A DNA stretch of 64,000 nucleotides from Microbacterium sp. SYP-A9085 (GTDB lineage: Bacteria > Actinomycetota > Actinomycetes > Actinomycetales > Microbacteriaceae), in NCBI RefSeq assembly GCF_009649635.1, contig NZ_WJII01000001.1, forward strand, positions 124,001 through 188,000. Reading direction: 5' to 3'. Below, piece after piece: positions 1-8,173 of the stretch. The first letter of the stretch is position 1; every line of letters begins with the position of its first letter. Made by a program: the position numbers and the translations under genes. The notes below the pieces were generated by a model. It ran no database searches. It was not told where the DNA came from and saw nothing but the letters and a program-made list of their open reading frames with translations.

Positions 1-415
1 ATTCGCCGATCACTCGGCGGTGGCCCTGTGCGCGATGGCCGCGGATGAGGGCGCGCAGCCGTGCGAGGAGCTCGTCGAAGTCGAACGGTTTCACGAGATA
101 GTCATTGGCACCGGCATCCAGCCCATCCACCCGGTCTGCCACCGTACCCAGCGCGGTCAGCATCAGCACGGGTGTGGTGATCCGCGCGGTGCGGATCGCG
201 TCCACAAGCTCGGCGCCGCTCAGCCCGGGAAGGCGCCGATCGATCACGAACACGTCGAAGCGGTCGCCGAGCGCCCGCTGGAGCGCGGTACGGCCGTCGA
301 CGACATGTTCGACGTCGTAGATCTCGGACAGCACCGCGACGGTCATCTCCGCGATCGTACGGTCGTCCTCGACATAGAGCAGCCGTGGCCGCCGCCCTGT
401 CCGCTCACCCGACAC
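1..415 (-). CDS. Response regulator, OmpR/PhoB type (partial, C-terminus outside window)
   Basis: This is the N-terminal receiver domain of a two-component response regulator; the DNA-binding half lies beyond the left edge. The acidic pocket appears as VEDD near residue 16, the phospho-acceptor Asp lies in VIDRRLPG, the Thr in LMLTALG, and the conserved Lys in VKPFDFDELLARLRALIR, which is typical of the OmpR/PhoB family. The GTG start at 415 is preceded by GGGGAGG at good spacing. The cognate kinase is probably just outside the window. Family assignment is firm; the stimulus is unknown. Confidence 0.85.
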   Translation of the reverse strand, partial: MSGERTGRRPRLLYVEDDRTIAEMTVAVLSEIYDVEHVVDGRTALQRALGDRFDVFVIDRRLPGLSGAELVDAIRTARITTPVLMLTALGTVADRVDGLDAGANDYLVKPFDFDELLARLRALIRGHRAQGHRRVIGE

Positions 416-463
416 TGCGCCTCCCCGTTCCGGTGATTCAAGCAGACGCGCGCCACGATGTCG

Positions 464-1504
464 TCACGAGGCGACGGGCGTTCCCGCCAGCATGTCCTTC
501 ACCATGGGGACGACCTTCTCGCCGTACAACGTGATCGACCGCAGCTGGTCGGCGTGCTGCACGGGCTGGTCGTACTTGAGGTCGAACCTGTCGACCTTCA
601 GGGTGCGCAGGGTGCGGGCGAGCTTGGCGGCGACCGTCTCCGGGGAGCCGACGTAGAAGGAGCCTGTGTCGATCTCGCGGTCGAAATCGCCGGGCGAGGG
701 CGTCGGCCACCCGCGTTCGCGGCCCATCCGCTCGCGCATCGCGAACCAACCGTCACGGACGAGCGCGCGCGCCTGCTCGTCGGTGTTGGCCACCAGCCCC
801 GGAGAGTGCACGGCGACCGGCCGGTGCGGTATCCCCAGCTCGTCCCGCGCGCGTTCGAACAGGTCGATGTAGGGGGCGAAGCGCGCCGGCGCGCCGCCGA
901 TGATGGCCAGGAACAGGCCGAATCCGTGGCGGGCCGTGCGCACCACCGATTCGGGGCTGCCGCCGACGCCGACCCAGGCGCGCAGGCCCTTGGATGTCGT
1001 GGGGTAGACCCGCTGGTCGGTCAGCGAGGCACGGGTGGTGCCCTCCCAGGTCACCGGCTCCTCCTTCAGGAGGGCGGCCAGCAGGCCGAGCTTCTCCTCG
1101 AAGAGGATCTCGTAGTCCCGCAGGTCGTAGCCGAACAGCGGGAAGGACTCGATGAACGAGCCGCGCCCGGCGACGATCTCGGCACGCCCGTTCGACACCG
1201 CGTCGAGGGTGGCGAACCGCTCGAACACGCGCACCGGGTCGTCGGAGCTCAGCACCGTCACCGCGGAGCCCAGCCGAATCCGCTCGGTGCGGGATGCTAT
1301 CGCCGCCAGCACCATCTCGGGACTGGAGACGGCGAAGTCCGGCCGATGGTGCTCACCCACGCCGAAGAAGTCCAGCCCGAGCTGGTCGGCCACGACGGCA
1401 TCCTCGACGAGGTCGCGGATGACCTGAGGGTGCGGCAGCGGGCGGCCCTGGACGTCGCTGGTCACTCCGCCGAACGTGTCCAGCCCGAATTCGATCTCGC
1501 TCAC
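464..1504 (-). CDS. LLM class flavin-dependent oxidoreductase
   Basis: This 346-residue protein is a luciferase-like (bacterial luciferase alpha-subunit fold) monooxygenase or reductase using FMN or F420. It has the family pattern of an N-terminal strand (EFGLDTFG), LDFFGVGEHHRPDFAVSSP, and the RTERIRLGSAVTVLSSDDPVRVFERFATLDAVSNGRAEIVAGRGSF block, plus a C-terminal YVGSPETVAAKLARTL segment. The GTG at 1504 (V-S-E-I-E-F-G) aligns with the usual family start; longer versions would run into the upstream gene. The substrate cannot be told from sequence. It lies upstream of, and in the same direction as, the response regulator. Confidence 0.85.
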   Translation of the reverse strand: MSEIEFGLDTFGGVTSDVQGRPLPHPQVIRDLVEDAVVADQLGLDFFGVGEHHRPDFAVSSPEMVLAAIASRTERIRLGSAVTVLSSDDPVRVFERFATLDAVSNGRAEIVAGRGSFIESFPLFGYDLRDYEILFEEKLGLLAALLKEEPVTWEGTTRASLTDQRVYPTTSKGLRAWVGVGGSPESVVRTARHGFGLFLAIIGGAPARFAPYIDLFERARDELGIPHRPVAVHSPGLVANTDEQARALVRDGWFAMRERMGRERGWPTPSPGDFDREIDTGSFYVGSPETVAAKLARTLRTLKVDRFDLKYDQPVQHADQLRSITLYGEKVVPMVKDMLAGTPVAS

Positions 1505-1578
1505 GCCCGCAACAACCCGGACCCAGCCGCCGACATTCCCTGGGACCCCATGGGTGCCTGCCCGACGCGCAACGGACG

Positions 1579-2103
1579 TTACATCGATTGCTGTCGCCCT
1601 TCGGATGCCGACGCGATCCGTGCCGCCCGCCGCCGCCTGTGCAGTCGGTATTCGCGAACCGTGAGGACGACGATGAAGATGTCGAACAGGGTCAGCAGGA
1701 GCAGGCCGACGCTGAACTGGGCGATCAGCACGAAGCCCTGATAGCCGATGAAGGCGACAAGGAATCCGATGAGCCACGGATACGCCCAGAGCTTGCCCCG
1801 CAGGACCGCGACGACGAGGACGACCTTCACGATTCCATGGGCGAGCAGGTACACCGCCCCGAAGACCGTGGCCGAGACGCCGAGAGAGCTGGTGTAGTCG
1901 ATCAGCCAGTTCGCGATCAGGTCGTGCGGATCCTCGCTGAGTTCATGGCGGGTCAGGGCGCGCACGAGAGCACTGATCTGCGCCGGTGTGATGAGCAGGA
2001 GTGCGATCCCGCCCACCAGTTCCACGACGCCGTCGAGGCCCTTCAAGATCAGGCCGATGAAGAAGGTCCGGTCCAGGAGCTTGTGCGCACCGTCGATCCT
2101 CAT
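1579..2103 (-). CDS. DUF2127 family membrane protein
   Basis: A 174-residue integral membrane protein beginning MRIDGAHKLLDRTFFIGLILKG, the typical start of DUF2127 proteins. It has about four hydrophobic helices (GLILKGLDGVVELVGGIALLL, VFGAVYLLAHGIVKVVLVVAVL, YPWLIGFLVAFIGYQG, GLLLLTLFDIFIVVLTV) and an Arg-rich tail. No biochemical function is known for the family. Its ATG is 7 nt after a TAACCT -10 box, so the mRNA is probably leaderless. Confidence 0.8.
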   Translation of the reverse strand: MRIDGAHKLLDRTFFIGLILKGLDGVVELVGGIALLLITPAQISALVRALTRHELSEDPHDLIANWLIDYTSSLGVSATVFGAVYLLAHGIVKVVLVVAVLRGKLWAYPWLIGFLVAFIGYQGFVLIAQFSVGLLLLTLFDIFIVVLTVREYRLHRRRRAARIASASEGRQQSM

Positions 2104-2444
2104 GTGACGGAGGTTACACACGGTGGGGCGGCGAGTGGGAAGACGGGTGCCCGGCAGCCGGCAACCCTCCATTTTTTGTGCGGCGTCACGAACGCACCGA
2201 CATCCTTGAGAACAGCGGAATATCGGGACTCAAACAATTGCGGTTCCGGTGGGATTTGGACTATTCAGGTCTGTTCGAGAACCCGTCTTTGGTCTCGCAG
2301 CAGTAGAACTTGCTCTCCTCGTGCGGCACTCCATGCCGATCTCGCCGTAGAGTCAGTGCTTGAACCAATCAACATACTCGGCGGCGGTGATCAGCAATGT
2401 CATTGCCCCGGCTCCCTTTACCATCCCTCCAGAAAGGCATTCAC
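2104..2444. other. Low-GC intergenic region ahead of the sortase operon
   Basis: This stretch has no convincing gene on either strand. Bases 2221-2400 are 96/180 G or C (53%, counted by hand), far below the roughly 70% of the surroundings, and contain A/T runs such as CATTTTTTG. It probably carries the promoter of the surface-protein/sortase/LCP operon, but I could not identify a convincing -35/-10 pair. The base composition suggests acquired DNA. No copy of the nearby tRNA-Tyr 3' end is visible here. Confidence 0.5.
2111..2116 (-). promoter_or_regulatory. -10 box of DUF2127 gene
   Basis: TAACCT on the minus strand ends 7 nt before the ATG at 2103, which fits a leaderless transcript. Confidence 0.5.
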
Positions 2445-3323
2445 GTGCGCAAATCCCTCGTAGGCAGCTTCGCCACGGTTCTCGCGGCCGGCGCCCTCGC
2501 GCTCGGCGCGGCCCTCCCTGCTCAGGCGGCGTCGCCAGGAGAGATGACTGTCTCCACTGCCAAGGTCGCTTCGGGCGGAAGCATCACCGTCAGTGGGACC
2601 GGCTGTGTGGCGAATGGTAAGCCTGCGTCAGTCGACGTGGGAGTCTCCGGCGGGCAGTGGGGCGATTACCTCGCGACAGCCACACCCAAGGCCGACGGAA
2701 CGTGGAGCACTACGGCGAGCCTGAGCAAGTACGATGACGGCCCGCTGGCGATCGTCGCGACGTGCGACGTGTACACGAGCAGTTTCCGCTACGACGCGAA
2801 GAGCATCTTCCTCGGCGACTCTTCGAAGTGGTACGACACAAAGTCGGTATTCTCCAAGGCGCAGCTCGACGCGTTCTTCGCCAAGGCGAAGAGCGACGCT
2901 GGCCTCGCTCTGAGCACCTCGACGGTGAAGCCCGGCGAATCTCTGACCGTGAGTGTGCCGGATGACGCCGGTTATTTCGGTGGCGAGTCGGTTGAAGTGT
3001 GGGCTCACTCGACCCCTGTTCTGCTCGGCACCCTGACGGCGGCAGCCAACGGTTCTGTCTCGGGCACCGTCGCAATCCCCTCGACGCTTCCGGCCGGAAG
3101 CCACACTGTTTATCTCATCGGCGTGATGAGCGGCACGAGCACGTCTGTCCCGCTCGCCGTGAGCGGAAGCGTGCCTGGTGCCGCGACTGATCTCGTCGCG
3201 GAAGCATCGCCCAACAGTGGGCTGTTCATCGCCGGTATCGCAGCGGGCGTTGCAGGCCTCGGCCTGCTCGCAGCAGCCGGCGTGCAGTTTGCCCGTCGTC
3301 GCCGTGAGCAGCCCAGCCTCTAA
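2445..3323 (+). CDS. Secreted surface protein with non-canonical sorting signal
   Basis: A 292-residue protein starting at GTG 2445, with AGAAAGG at 2431-2437 as ribosome binding site. It has a signal peptide (VRKSLVGSFATVLAAGALAL, cleavage likely after PAQA), then two beta-rich Ig-like modules (about residues 30-85 and 150-245; GSITVSGTG and GESLTVSV mark them), and a C-terminal cell-wall-sorting-like signal: S-P-N-S-G at residues 255-259, a hydrophobic segment 260-282, then RRRR. SPNSG matches LPNTG at P, N and G with L to S and T to S changes. Its stop overlaps the sortase gene, so it is probably that enzyme's dedicated substrate. No homologue is recognised by name. Confidence 0.8.
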   Translation: MRKSLVGSFATVLAAGALALGAALPAQAASPGEMTVSTAKVASGGSITVSGTGCVANGKPASVDVGVSGGQWGDYLATATPKADGTWSTTASLSKYDDGPLAIVATCDVYTSSFRYDAKSIFLGDSSKWYDTKSVFSKAQLDAFFAKAKSDAGLALSTSTVKPGESLTVSVPDDAGYFGGESVEVWAHSTPVLLGTLTAAANGSVSGTVAIPSTLPAGSHTVYLIGVMSGTSTSVPLAVSGSVPGAATDLVAEASPNSGLFIAGIAAGVAGLGLLAAAGVQFARRRREQPSL

Positions 3324-4029
3324 AGGGCTCGTCGCCGGGGGCGTCGCGCTCGTCCTCGTCTCGGCAGTTCTCTTCGGCCTCGCCGCCCTCACCCAGGGCG
3401 GTGAGGCCGAAGCCGCGCCGCCCGTGATGCCGACGACGACCCCAACCCTTCCCCCGACCGAGCCGACCCCGCGTGACGTGCCCGCCGCCGCTCCCACTCG
3501 ACTGACGATTCCGTCGATCGGCGTCGATGCCCCCGTGAGTTTGTACACCGTCGCACAGGCGGAGGCCGGCAGCGATGGAGTGACGGGGCGAAGCTGCATC
3601 GACGGCGGCGTCATCACGTGTATCGATCCACCCGATGGCACCACGGTTTCGTGGCAGAAGGCCGCTGTCGGCGGCATAGCCTTTGGTGCAGAGCCGGGCA
3701 CCGATTCTGACGGAACGGTCTACCTCTTCGGGCACAGCTCGGCTGCGCCGGGCACCGTTTTTGATTCCCTCTACAAGCTAAAAACCGGCGCCTCGGCGCT
3801 CGTCACGACATCCGCGGGAGTGCTCACGTACGACGTCGAGCGCGTCGTGAAGCCGGAGAAGGGCGACTACACGTCGACGCCCGAGGCGATCGACCAGGTT
3901 CCGGGCCGTCTTCTACTGATCAGCTGCTACCACGGCCCCGGAGCCAAGACAGTGAACGGTGGCTACTCAACTCAGAACGTCGTGGCAGTGCTGCAGTTGC
4001 GAGGCGGGACACCGAACACCGGGCAGTGA
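3304..4029 (+). CDS. Sortase (class E/F-like)
   Basis: A 241-residue membrane-anchored transpeptidase with an N-terminal helix (LVAGGVALVLVSAVLFGLAA), a Pro/Thr-rich linker, and a sortase barrel. RLTIPSIGVDAPV opens the domain, VYLFGHSS supplies the catalytic His (H144) and LLLISCYHG the catalytic Cys (C208). The usual Arg in the Y-R-D-N-V-V strand is not seen; this region reads YSTQNVVAV, with Thr at the expected place. The extreme C-terminus ends TPNTGQ, itself resembling a sorting motif. The GTG start at 3304 lies 20 bp inside the upstream gene, implying translational coupling. Class (E or F) is uncertain; sortase identity is firm. Confidence 0.85.
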   Translation: MSSPASKGLVAGGVALVLVSAVLFGLAALTQGGEAEAAPPVMPTTTPTLPPTEPTPRDVPAAAPTRLTIPSIGVDAPVSLYTVAQAEAGSDGVTGRSCIDGGVITCIDPPDGTTVSWQKAAVGGIAFGAEPGTDSDGTVYLFGHSSAAPGTVFDSLYKLKTGASALVTTSAGVLTYDVERVVKPEKGDYTSTPEAIDQVPGRLLLISCYHGPGAKTVNGGYSTQNVVAVLQLRGGTPNTGQ

Positions 4030-5000
4030 TGACCAACACCGCAATCGTGGGCCGGCGCGGCCGAAGGCGTAAGGCCCTCGCCAGTGCCGGGTGCGCAGTT
4101 CTCGCCTTATTCCTCGCAGTATGCGTCGCGATTCCAGTCGACTACTTTGTCCTCAATTCCCGCATCAACCGTATGGACTTCCCGCTGTCCGACGGGCCGG
4201 GCGAGACGTGGGTCATCATCGGATCCGACTCCCGCGACGATCTTCCTGATGGCCGCAACGTCTATGGCACAACCGCTGATACCCCTGGGCAACGAGCCGA
4301 CGTCATTCTCGTCGTTCACAAGCAGGCCGGAAAGACCAGCGTGCTCTCCCTCCCCCGCGACCTCGTCACCTACAACGCTGACACCCACGGGCTGGAGCGG
4401 CTCGCTCTGAGCTGGCACAACGGGCCAGCCGAGTTCGGGAGCAGCCTCTGCGACTCGCTCGGCGTGAACGTGTCACATCTGGTCGTCGTTTCGATGGCGG
4501 GTTTCGCATCGATCGTCGACGCCGTCGGAGGGGTTGAGGTAACCACCCAGCATCCCGTCATAGACCTCAAGGCCGGTCTCGCACTTCCCCACGCAGGCCG
4601 CCAGCTGCTCGACGGAGAGACAGCCCTCGCGCTCGTTCGATCGCGCCACCCGGTTCAGAAGATCAACGGGACCTGGAGAGAGTCATCCATCAACGCCGGG
4701 GCGTCCGACCGGACCGAGTGGGCCGGAAGGATCTTCGCCGCGACGATGCGCAAGGCCAAGTCGCAGATCGTCAATCCACTCGCCACCCAGAGACTCGCGC
4801 TGGCAGTCACCGACCACATCACGACGGACCGCGACACCTCGCTGGCAGACCTGATCCGGGCTTGGCCGGATTCCGCGACTGTTGTCGATGTTCCCGCTCA
4901 GTCGACCTCTGGCGTGCTTCCGGTGCAGATCAATCAGGAGACCGTGGAGACTCTGGAAACTGCCGGGTTCAAGCGGGGACAGTGCCAGCGAAATCGCTGA
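4029..5000 (+). CDS. LytR-CpsA-Psr (LCP) family ligase
   Basis: A 323-residue membrane-anchored LCP protein. A helix at residues 14-38 is followed by the LCP domain: TWVIIGSDSRDD, GQRADVILVVHKQ, TSVLSLPRDLVTY, VVSMAGFASIVDAVGGVEV and LLDGETALALVRSRH carry the polyprenyl-phosphate and Arg/Asp signature residues. LCP enzymes transfer glycopolymers from undecaprenyl phosphate to peptidoglycan or, in Actinomyces oris (LcpA), to a sortase-anchored protein. It starts on the last base of the sortase stop (GTGATGA; a GTG at 4026 is the alternative). The context suggests it modifies the operon's surface protein. Confidence 0.9.
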   Translation: MTNTAIVGRRGRRRKALASAGCAVLALFLAVCVAIPVDYFVLNSRINRMDFPLSDGPGETWVIIGSDSRDDLPDGRNVYGTTADTPGQRADVILVVHKQAGKTSVLSLPRDLVTYNADTHGLERLALSWHNGPAEFGSSLCDSLGVNVSHLVVVSMAGFASIVDAVGGVEVTTQHPVIDLKAGLALPHAGRQLLDGETALALVRSRHPVQKINGTWRESSINAGASDRTEWAGRIFAATMRKAKSQIVNPLATQRLALAVTDHITTDRDTSLADLIRAWPDSATVVDVPAQSTSGVLPVQINQETVETLETAGFKRGQCQRNR

Positions 5001-5138
5001 GACTCGCGCCCGTCACCCAGTAGCATCCTCGGCAGCTCACGGCAGAACAAGCAGCTGGTGGGTGGCTTCGAGACCACGGCGGGTTCTGACACCGTCCCTG
5101 AGCATGCTCCCGAGCACAGACACCCTATCCTGGAACGA

Positions 5139-5173
5139 CGAATCCCCCCGGTTTCCTCGGGGGGATTCGTTTT
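5139..5173 (+). terminator. Rho-independent terminator
   Basis: A perfect 12-bp stem, CGAATCCCCCCG (5139-5150) and CGGGGGGATTCG (5158-5169), with a 7-nt loop, is followed by TTTT. It ends the surface-protein/sortase/LCP operon and may also act on tRNA-Tyr transcripts arriving from the other side, though the T-run on that strand is weak. Confidence 0.85.
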
Positions 5174-5219
5174 CGGGCCATTTCCCTGGATTCCCTTCGC
5201 GAGAACCCTGTACAACCTT

Positions 5220-5304
5220 TGGTGGCGAGTGAGGGATTCGAACCCCCGAAGTCGTAGACAGCTGATTTACAGTCAGATCCCTTTGGCCGCTTGGGTAACT
5301 CGCC
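5220..5304 (-). tRNA. tRNA-Tyr(GTA)
   Basis: The minus strand folds as a class II tRNA. The acceptor arms are GGCGAGT and ACTCGCC with discriminator A and encoded CCA (5220-5222). The anticodon arm is CTGACTGTAAATCAG with anticodon GTA, there is a long variable arm (CTGTCTACGACTTCG region), and the T arm is GGGGGTTCGAATCCC. The length and the long variable arm fit bacterial tRNA-Tyr. Confidence 0.95.
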
Positions 5305-5376
5305 AGGTGCGGCCTCCACCCGGCTTGTGCAGTCGATCGGAGGCGCGATCAACAATGTTACCCGGTCGGCGGCCGT

Positions 5377-5394
5377 GCCACGTACGTACGTGGC
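5377..5394. repeat. 18-bp perfect palindrome
   Basis: GCCACGTACGTACGTGGC is its own reverse complement. It lies 73 bp upstream of tRNA-Tyr (minus strand) and may be a regulator site or cruciform. No function is known. Confidence 0.5.
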
Positions 5395-5470
5395 GAGCGC
5401 AGTGGTCGGGATTCCACGGGATGCCGCCATGCGGCGTGAAATCACGTCCACTCCGTGGGCGATGTCGCGC

Positions 5471-5513
5471 CGTCTCGTCGCGGCGCTCCTCGCTGAGCGG
5501 GCTGGTCGAGACG
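5471..5513 (-). terminator. Hairpin downstream of pfkB-type kinase
   Basis: CGTCTCG (5471-5477) and CGAGACG (5507-5513) form an inverted repeat around a GC-rich centre (GCTGAGCGGGC). It sits just after the stop of the minus-strand kinase gene, so a transcription-terminating hairpin is likely. There is no T-run. Confidence 0.4.
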
Positions 5514-5525
5514 CCGACGGTGGCG

Positions 5526-6446
5526 TCACGTGCCGAGGCGGTCCAGCTCCATCGCCTCGAGGCTCTCGGGCAGCCGTAGCAGTGCGCCCTCGAACCGCAC
5601 CGTGGCCGCGGCGACCCGCATGGCGCGCTCCAGCGCGTCCTCCCACGCCGCCGCATCCGCGGGACCATCCTGCACGATCGAGGCCACGATCGACGCGAGC
5701 ACGGCGTCCCCCGCTCCCATCGTGTCCACGACATCGCCCGGCAACGACACCACCGGCATTGTGACCTGAACGCCGTCGGCATCCAGCACCACCCCGGCGG
5801 CACCGGCGGTCGCCAGCACGGTCTCCGCACCTGCGGCGACCAGCTGCCCCCGCAGCGTGTCGACGGACGTCGAATACAGCAGCCGCGCGTCGTCCTCCCC
5901 CACCTTCACGAGCCGACAGCGCGGCACGAGCGACCGGAAGCCCCGGACGAACTCGGCACGGTCGCGCAGCATCCCGGCGCGCGGATTCGGGTCGATCGCG
6001 AGCGGGCCCCCGCCCACCGCGTCGGCGAGGGCCTGCACCTGAGCGGGGTCGTCGAACGGGAAGCAACTGACCACCGTGAGCGGCGCGGCGGTGATCGCGG
6101 CGCGCTCGGCGTCGCCGAAGACGATGTGACGTGCACGCGCGGCCTCGTTGAACTCATACACCGGCTCGCCGCCGGTGCGCGTCGACACCGCACGAGAGGA
6201 GCCCCGCGGCGACGTGGTCTGCAACAGCTCGACGCCGTAGTCGTGCAGGTACGCGCGGATGTGGTCCCCGGCCTCGTCATCGCCGACCATCGCGATCAGC
6301 GTCGCAGGCACGCCGAGCCGCACGAGCCCCACCGCGACGTTCAGCGCCGCACCGCCTACGAGTTCCTTGACGGAGGCGCCGTCGTGCAGCTCGTCGATCA
6401 GCGCGTCGCCGATCACGACCACACGGGGCTCGGCATCCAGTTCCAT
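5526..6446 (-). CDS. PfkB family carbohydrate kinase
   Basis: A 306-residue ribokinase-fold sugar kinase. VVVIGDALIDELHDG is the first PfkB signature region, GGAALNVAVGLVRLGVPATLIAMVGDDEAG the Gly-rich sugar-binding segment, and DVVDTMGAGDAVLASI the second signature with the GAGD anion hole and catalytic Asp. The length matches fructo-/ribokinases. The substrate is not predictable. The ATG at 6446 is 7 nt after TAGACT. It is divergent from yajQ. Confidence 0.88.
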   Translation of the reverse strand: MELDAEPRVVVIGDALIDELHDGASVKELVGGAALNVAVGLVRLGVPATLIAMVGDDEAGDHIRAYLHDYGVELLQTTSPRGSSRAVSTRTGGEPVYEFNEAARARHIVFGDAERAAITAAPLTVVSCFPFDDPAQVQALADAVGGGPLAIDPNPRAGMLRDRAEFVRGFRSLVPRCRLVKVGEDDARLLYSTSVDTLRGQLVAAGAETVLATAGAAGVVLDADGVQVTMPVVSLPGDVVDTMGAGDAVLASIVASIVQDGPADAAAWEDALERAMRVAAATVRFEGALLRLPESLEAMELDRLGT

Positions 6447-6453
6447 GCCGGTC

Positions 6454-6459
6454 AGTCTA
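6454..6459 (-). promoter_or_regulatory. -10 box of pfkB-type gene
   Basis: TAGACT (minus strand) ends 7 nt before ATG 6446, the leaderless arrangement. Confidence 0.55.
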
Positions 6460-6517
6460 GAGAGCGCCTCGGACGGGATGTCGCGACGTCGCCGATACGC
6501 CGTGAACGCGGGCTGGA

Positions 6518-6523
6518 TAGACT
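6518..6523 (+). promoter_or_regulatory. -10 box of yajQ
   Basis: TAGACT ends 6 nt before ATG 6530, predicting a leaderless mRNA. Confidence 0.6.
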
Positions 6524-6529
6524 CGGGGT

Positions 6530-7018
6530 ATGGCCGACTCATCCTTCGACATCGTCTCCAAGGTGGATCATCAGGAGGCGGACAACGCCCTGAACCAGGC
6601 ACGCAAAGAGGTCGAGCAGCGCTACGACTTCAAGGGCACCGGCGCGTCGATCGAGTGGAGCGGCGAGCAGATCCTGATCAAGGCGAGCACCGAGGAGCGT
6701 GCGAAGGCCGTCCTGGATGTCTTCCAGTCGAAGCTGATCAAGCGCGGCATCTCGCTGAAGAGCCTGGAGACCGGCGATCCGGTGCCCAGCGGCAAGGAGT
6801 GCCGCATCTCCGCGAGCCTGAAGGACGGCATCTCGCAGGAGAACGCGAAGAAGATCAGCAAGCTGATCCGCGACGAAGCGCCGCGCTCGGTGAAGTCGCA
6901 GATCCAGGGCGACGAACTGCGCGTGCAGTCCAAGAGCCGCGACGACCTGCAGGAGGTCATCCGCCTACTCAAGGCCGCCGACCTCGACGTGGACCTGCAG
7001 TTCATCAACTACCGGTAA
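6530..7018 (+). CDS. yajQ: YajQ family nucleotide-binding protein (DUF520)
   Basis: A 162-residue protein with the full YajQ pattern: [20 protein letters not shown] at the N-terminus, [13 protein letters not shown], a central [17 protein letters not shown] and the closing [12 protein letters not shown]. YajQ proteins have two RNP-like folds that bind RNA and, in Xanthomonas, cyclic di-GMP; the role in actinobacteria is unproven. The stop overlaps the 3' end of the convergent DUF7882 gene by 14 bp. Confidence 0.93.
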   Translation: MADSSFDIVSKVDHQEADNALNQARKEVEQRYDFKGTGASIEWSGEQILIKASTEERAKAVLDVFQSKLIKRGISLKSLETGDPVPSGKECRISASLKDGISQENAKKISKLIRDEAPRSVKSQIQGDELRVQSKSRDDLQEVIRLLKAADLDVDLQFINYR

Positions 7019-7352
7019 GGCGGCTGGATGACCCGGGGACCGCGTCGACCTCTGCAGGGGCCGGCTCACGGATGAGGCGGAGACCGCCGGGCGAGTTCGC
7101 CGTGTAGGCCAGAGCTTCCAGCCACGCCCGATTCAGGGCGATCGACCAGGTCCCTTGGTACGTGAACGCGATCGCCGCAGCCGGATTCATCCACACCGTG
7201 GTGCGTCCGCCCTCCCGTCTGGGATCGTTCGACCACGTGAACAGGAAGGCCTCCCGCCGCCGGAGCTTGTCGGAGATGACGACCTGCACATGCATCAGCA
7301 GGCGATCCTCGATGTCGGCCTTGACGGTTCCTTCGTACGTGAATTGGCCCAA
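7005..7352 (-). CDS. DUF7882-type small protein, copy 1
   Basis: A 115-residue protein of the actinobacterial family that starts M-G-x-F-T-Y-E-G-(T/S)-V-K-A and carries [44 protein letters not shown] and [19 protein letters not shown]. Such proteins are sometimes annotated as ATP-dependent DNA ligase, which I think is a naming artefact because no KxDG motif is present. The invariant Trp/Arg residues suggest a real but unknown function. A paralogue is at 9415-9804. Confidence 0.8.
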   Translation of the reverse strand: MGQFTYEGTVKADIEDRLLMHVQVVISDKLRRREAFLFTWSNDPRREGGRTTVWMNPAAAIAFTYQGTWSIALNRAWLEALAYTANSPGGLRLIREPAPAEVDAVPGSSSRLTGS

Positions 7353-7486
7353 GGTGGAGCCTCCTCGAGACTCCCGCTCTGGTCGGCGTCGAATGCGGTC
7401 GAGAAGCGGAGGTGGTTGCTCGTACCGCTGACGTCAGGATTCATATCCCATGGCCACGCTACTGCATGGCCATTCCCCGCGACGTG

Positions 7487-8131
7487 TCACGCAAGCAGCG
7501 CGGATCGCAGGAACCGGTAGAGGAGGTCGGCGTAGTCCTGCGGCATCCAGCCGGCGCGGTCGACGAACGCCGGGTAGAGCTCGGCGGTCGCGAACATGAG
7601 GATGTCGCGCGCCTGCTCTGCAGAAAGGCCCGGGCGCAGGTGACCGCCGTCGACGAGATACGCAGCGTTGTGGGTCATCCGCGCGGCGCGTGCGGCCTCG
7701 ATCCGCTCGAGGAGCCGGGCCGCCGGCGGGTCGGTGACTGCCGCCGTGCGCACGAGCTGGTGCACCGGGGCAGCGAGCGCGGCTACCTCGACGGCCATCC
7801 GGCTCCAGTGGCGCAGGATGTCCTCGGGGCTCGCGGCATCCCTCGCCCCCTCGTCGGACCGCGACTCGGCCGGGCGATCTCCCTCCCCCGCGAGCGCAGC
7901 ATTCCAGATGGCTTCGACAAGGCCTGCGCGACTGCCGAACGCCTTATAGATGGTCGCCGGGGCGACGCCGGCGTCCGCGGCGATCTCGGCGATGGTCGTC
8001 GCGTGGTAACCCTCTGCGAGGAACCGCATCCGCGCCGCGTCGATGATGCGGGTGCGCCGGTCCTCGGCGGCCGCCCGACGCCCGCTCGCGTCATATCGTC
8101 GCTTGACTTCCCGCGTCGTCACGCGCACCAT
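7487..8131 (-). CDS. TetR family transcriptional regulator
   Basis: A 214-residue repressor. An N-terminal three-helix DNA-binding domain reads RRTRIIDAARMRFLAEGYHATTIAEIAADAGVAPATIYKAFGSRAGLVEAIW, the textbook TetR helix-turn-helix; the rest is an all-helical ligand/dimer domain. It is divergent from the SnoaL/NmrA pair, and the 42-bp gap holds a GTATC-C-AATAC site that is probably its operator. The ligand is unknown. Confidence 0.92.
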   Translation of the reverse strand: MVRVTTREVKRRYDASGRRAAAEDRRTRIIDAARMRFLAEGYHATTIAEIAADAGVAPATIYKAFGSRAGLVEAIWNAALAGEGDRPAESRSDEGARDAASPEDILRHWSRMAVEVAALAAPVHQLVRTAAVTDPPAARLLERIEAARAARMTHNAAYLVDGGHLRPGLSAEQARDILMFATAELYPAFVDRAGWMPQDYADLLYRFLRSALLA

Positions 8132-8140
8132 CGTAATCAA

Positions 8141-8162
8141 TATAGATTCCTGTATCCAATAC
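8141..8162. promoter_or_regulatory. Probable TetR operator
   Basis: The half-sites TATAG (8141), GTATC (8152) and AATAC (8158) have 11 and 6 bp between starts. The 11-bp core GTATCCAATAC also occurs, inverted, in the operator array at 28960-29009. Confidence 0.6.
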
Positions 8163-8173
8163 GGGAGGTCGCG

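Noticed and set aside
1-436. Plus-strand ORF at the left edge
   Set aside because: The complementary strand encodes a clear response-regulator receiver domain, so this is a shadow.
2104-2444. attL-like copy of the tRNA-Tyr 3' end
   Set aside because: I looked for GGATTCGAACCCCC-like sequence left of the sortase block and found only weak partial matches such as GGGATTTGGAC.
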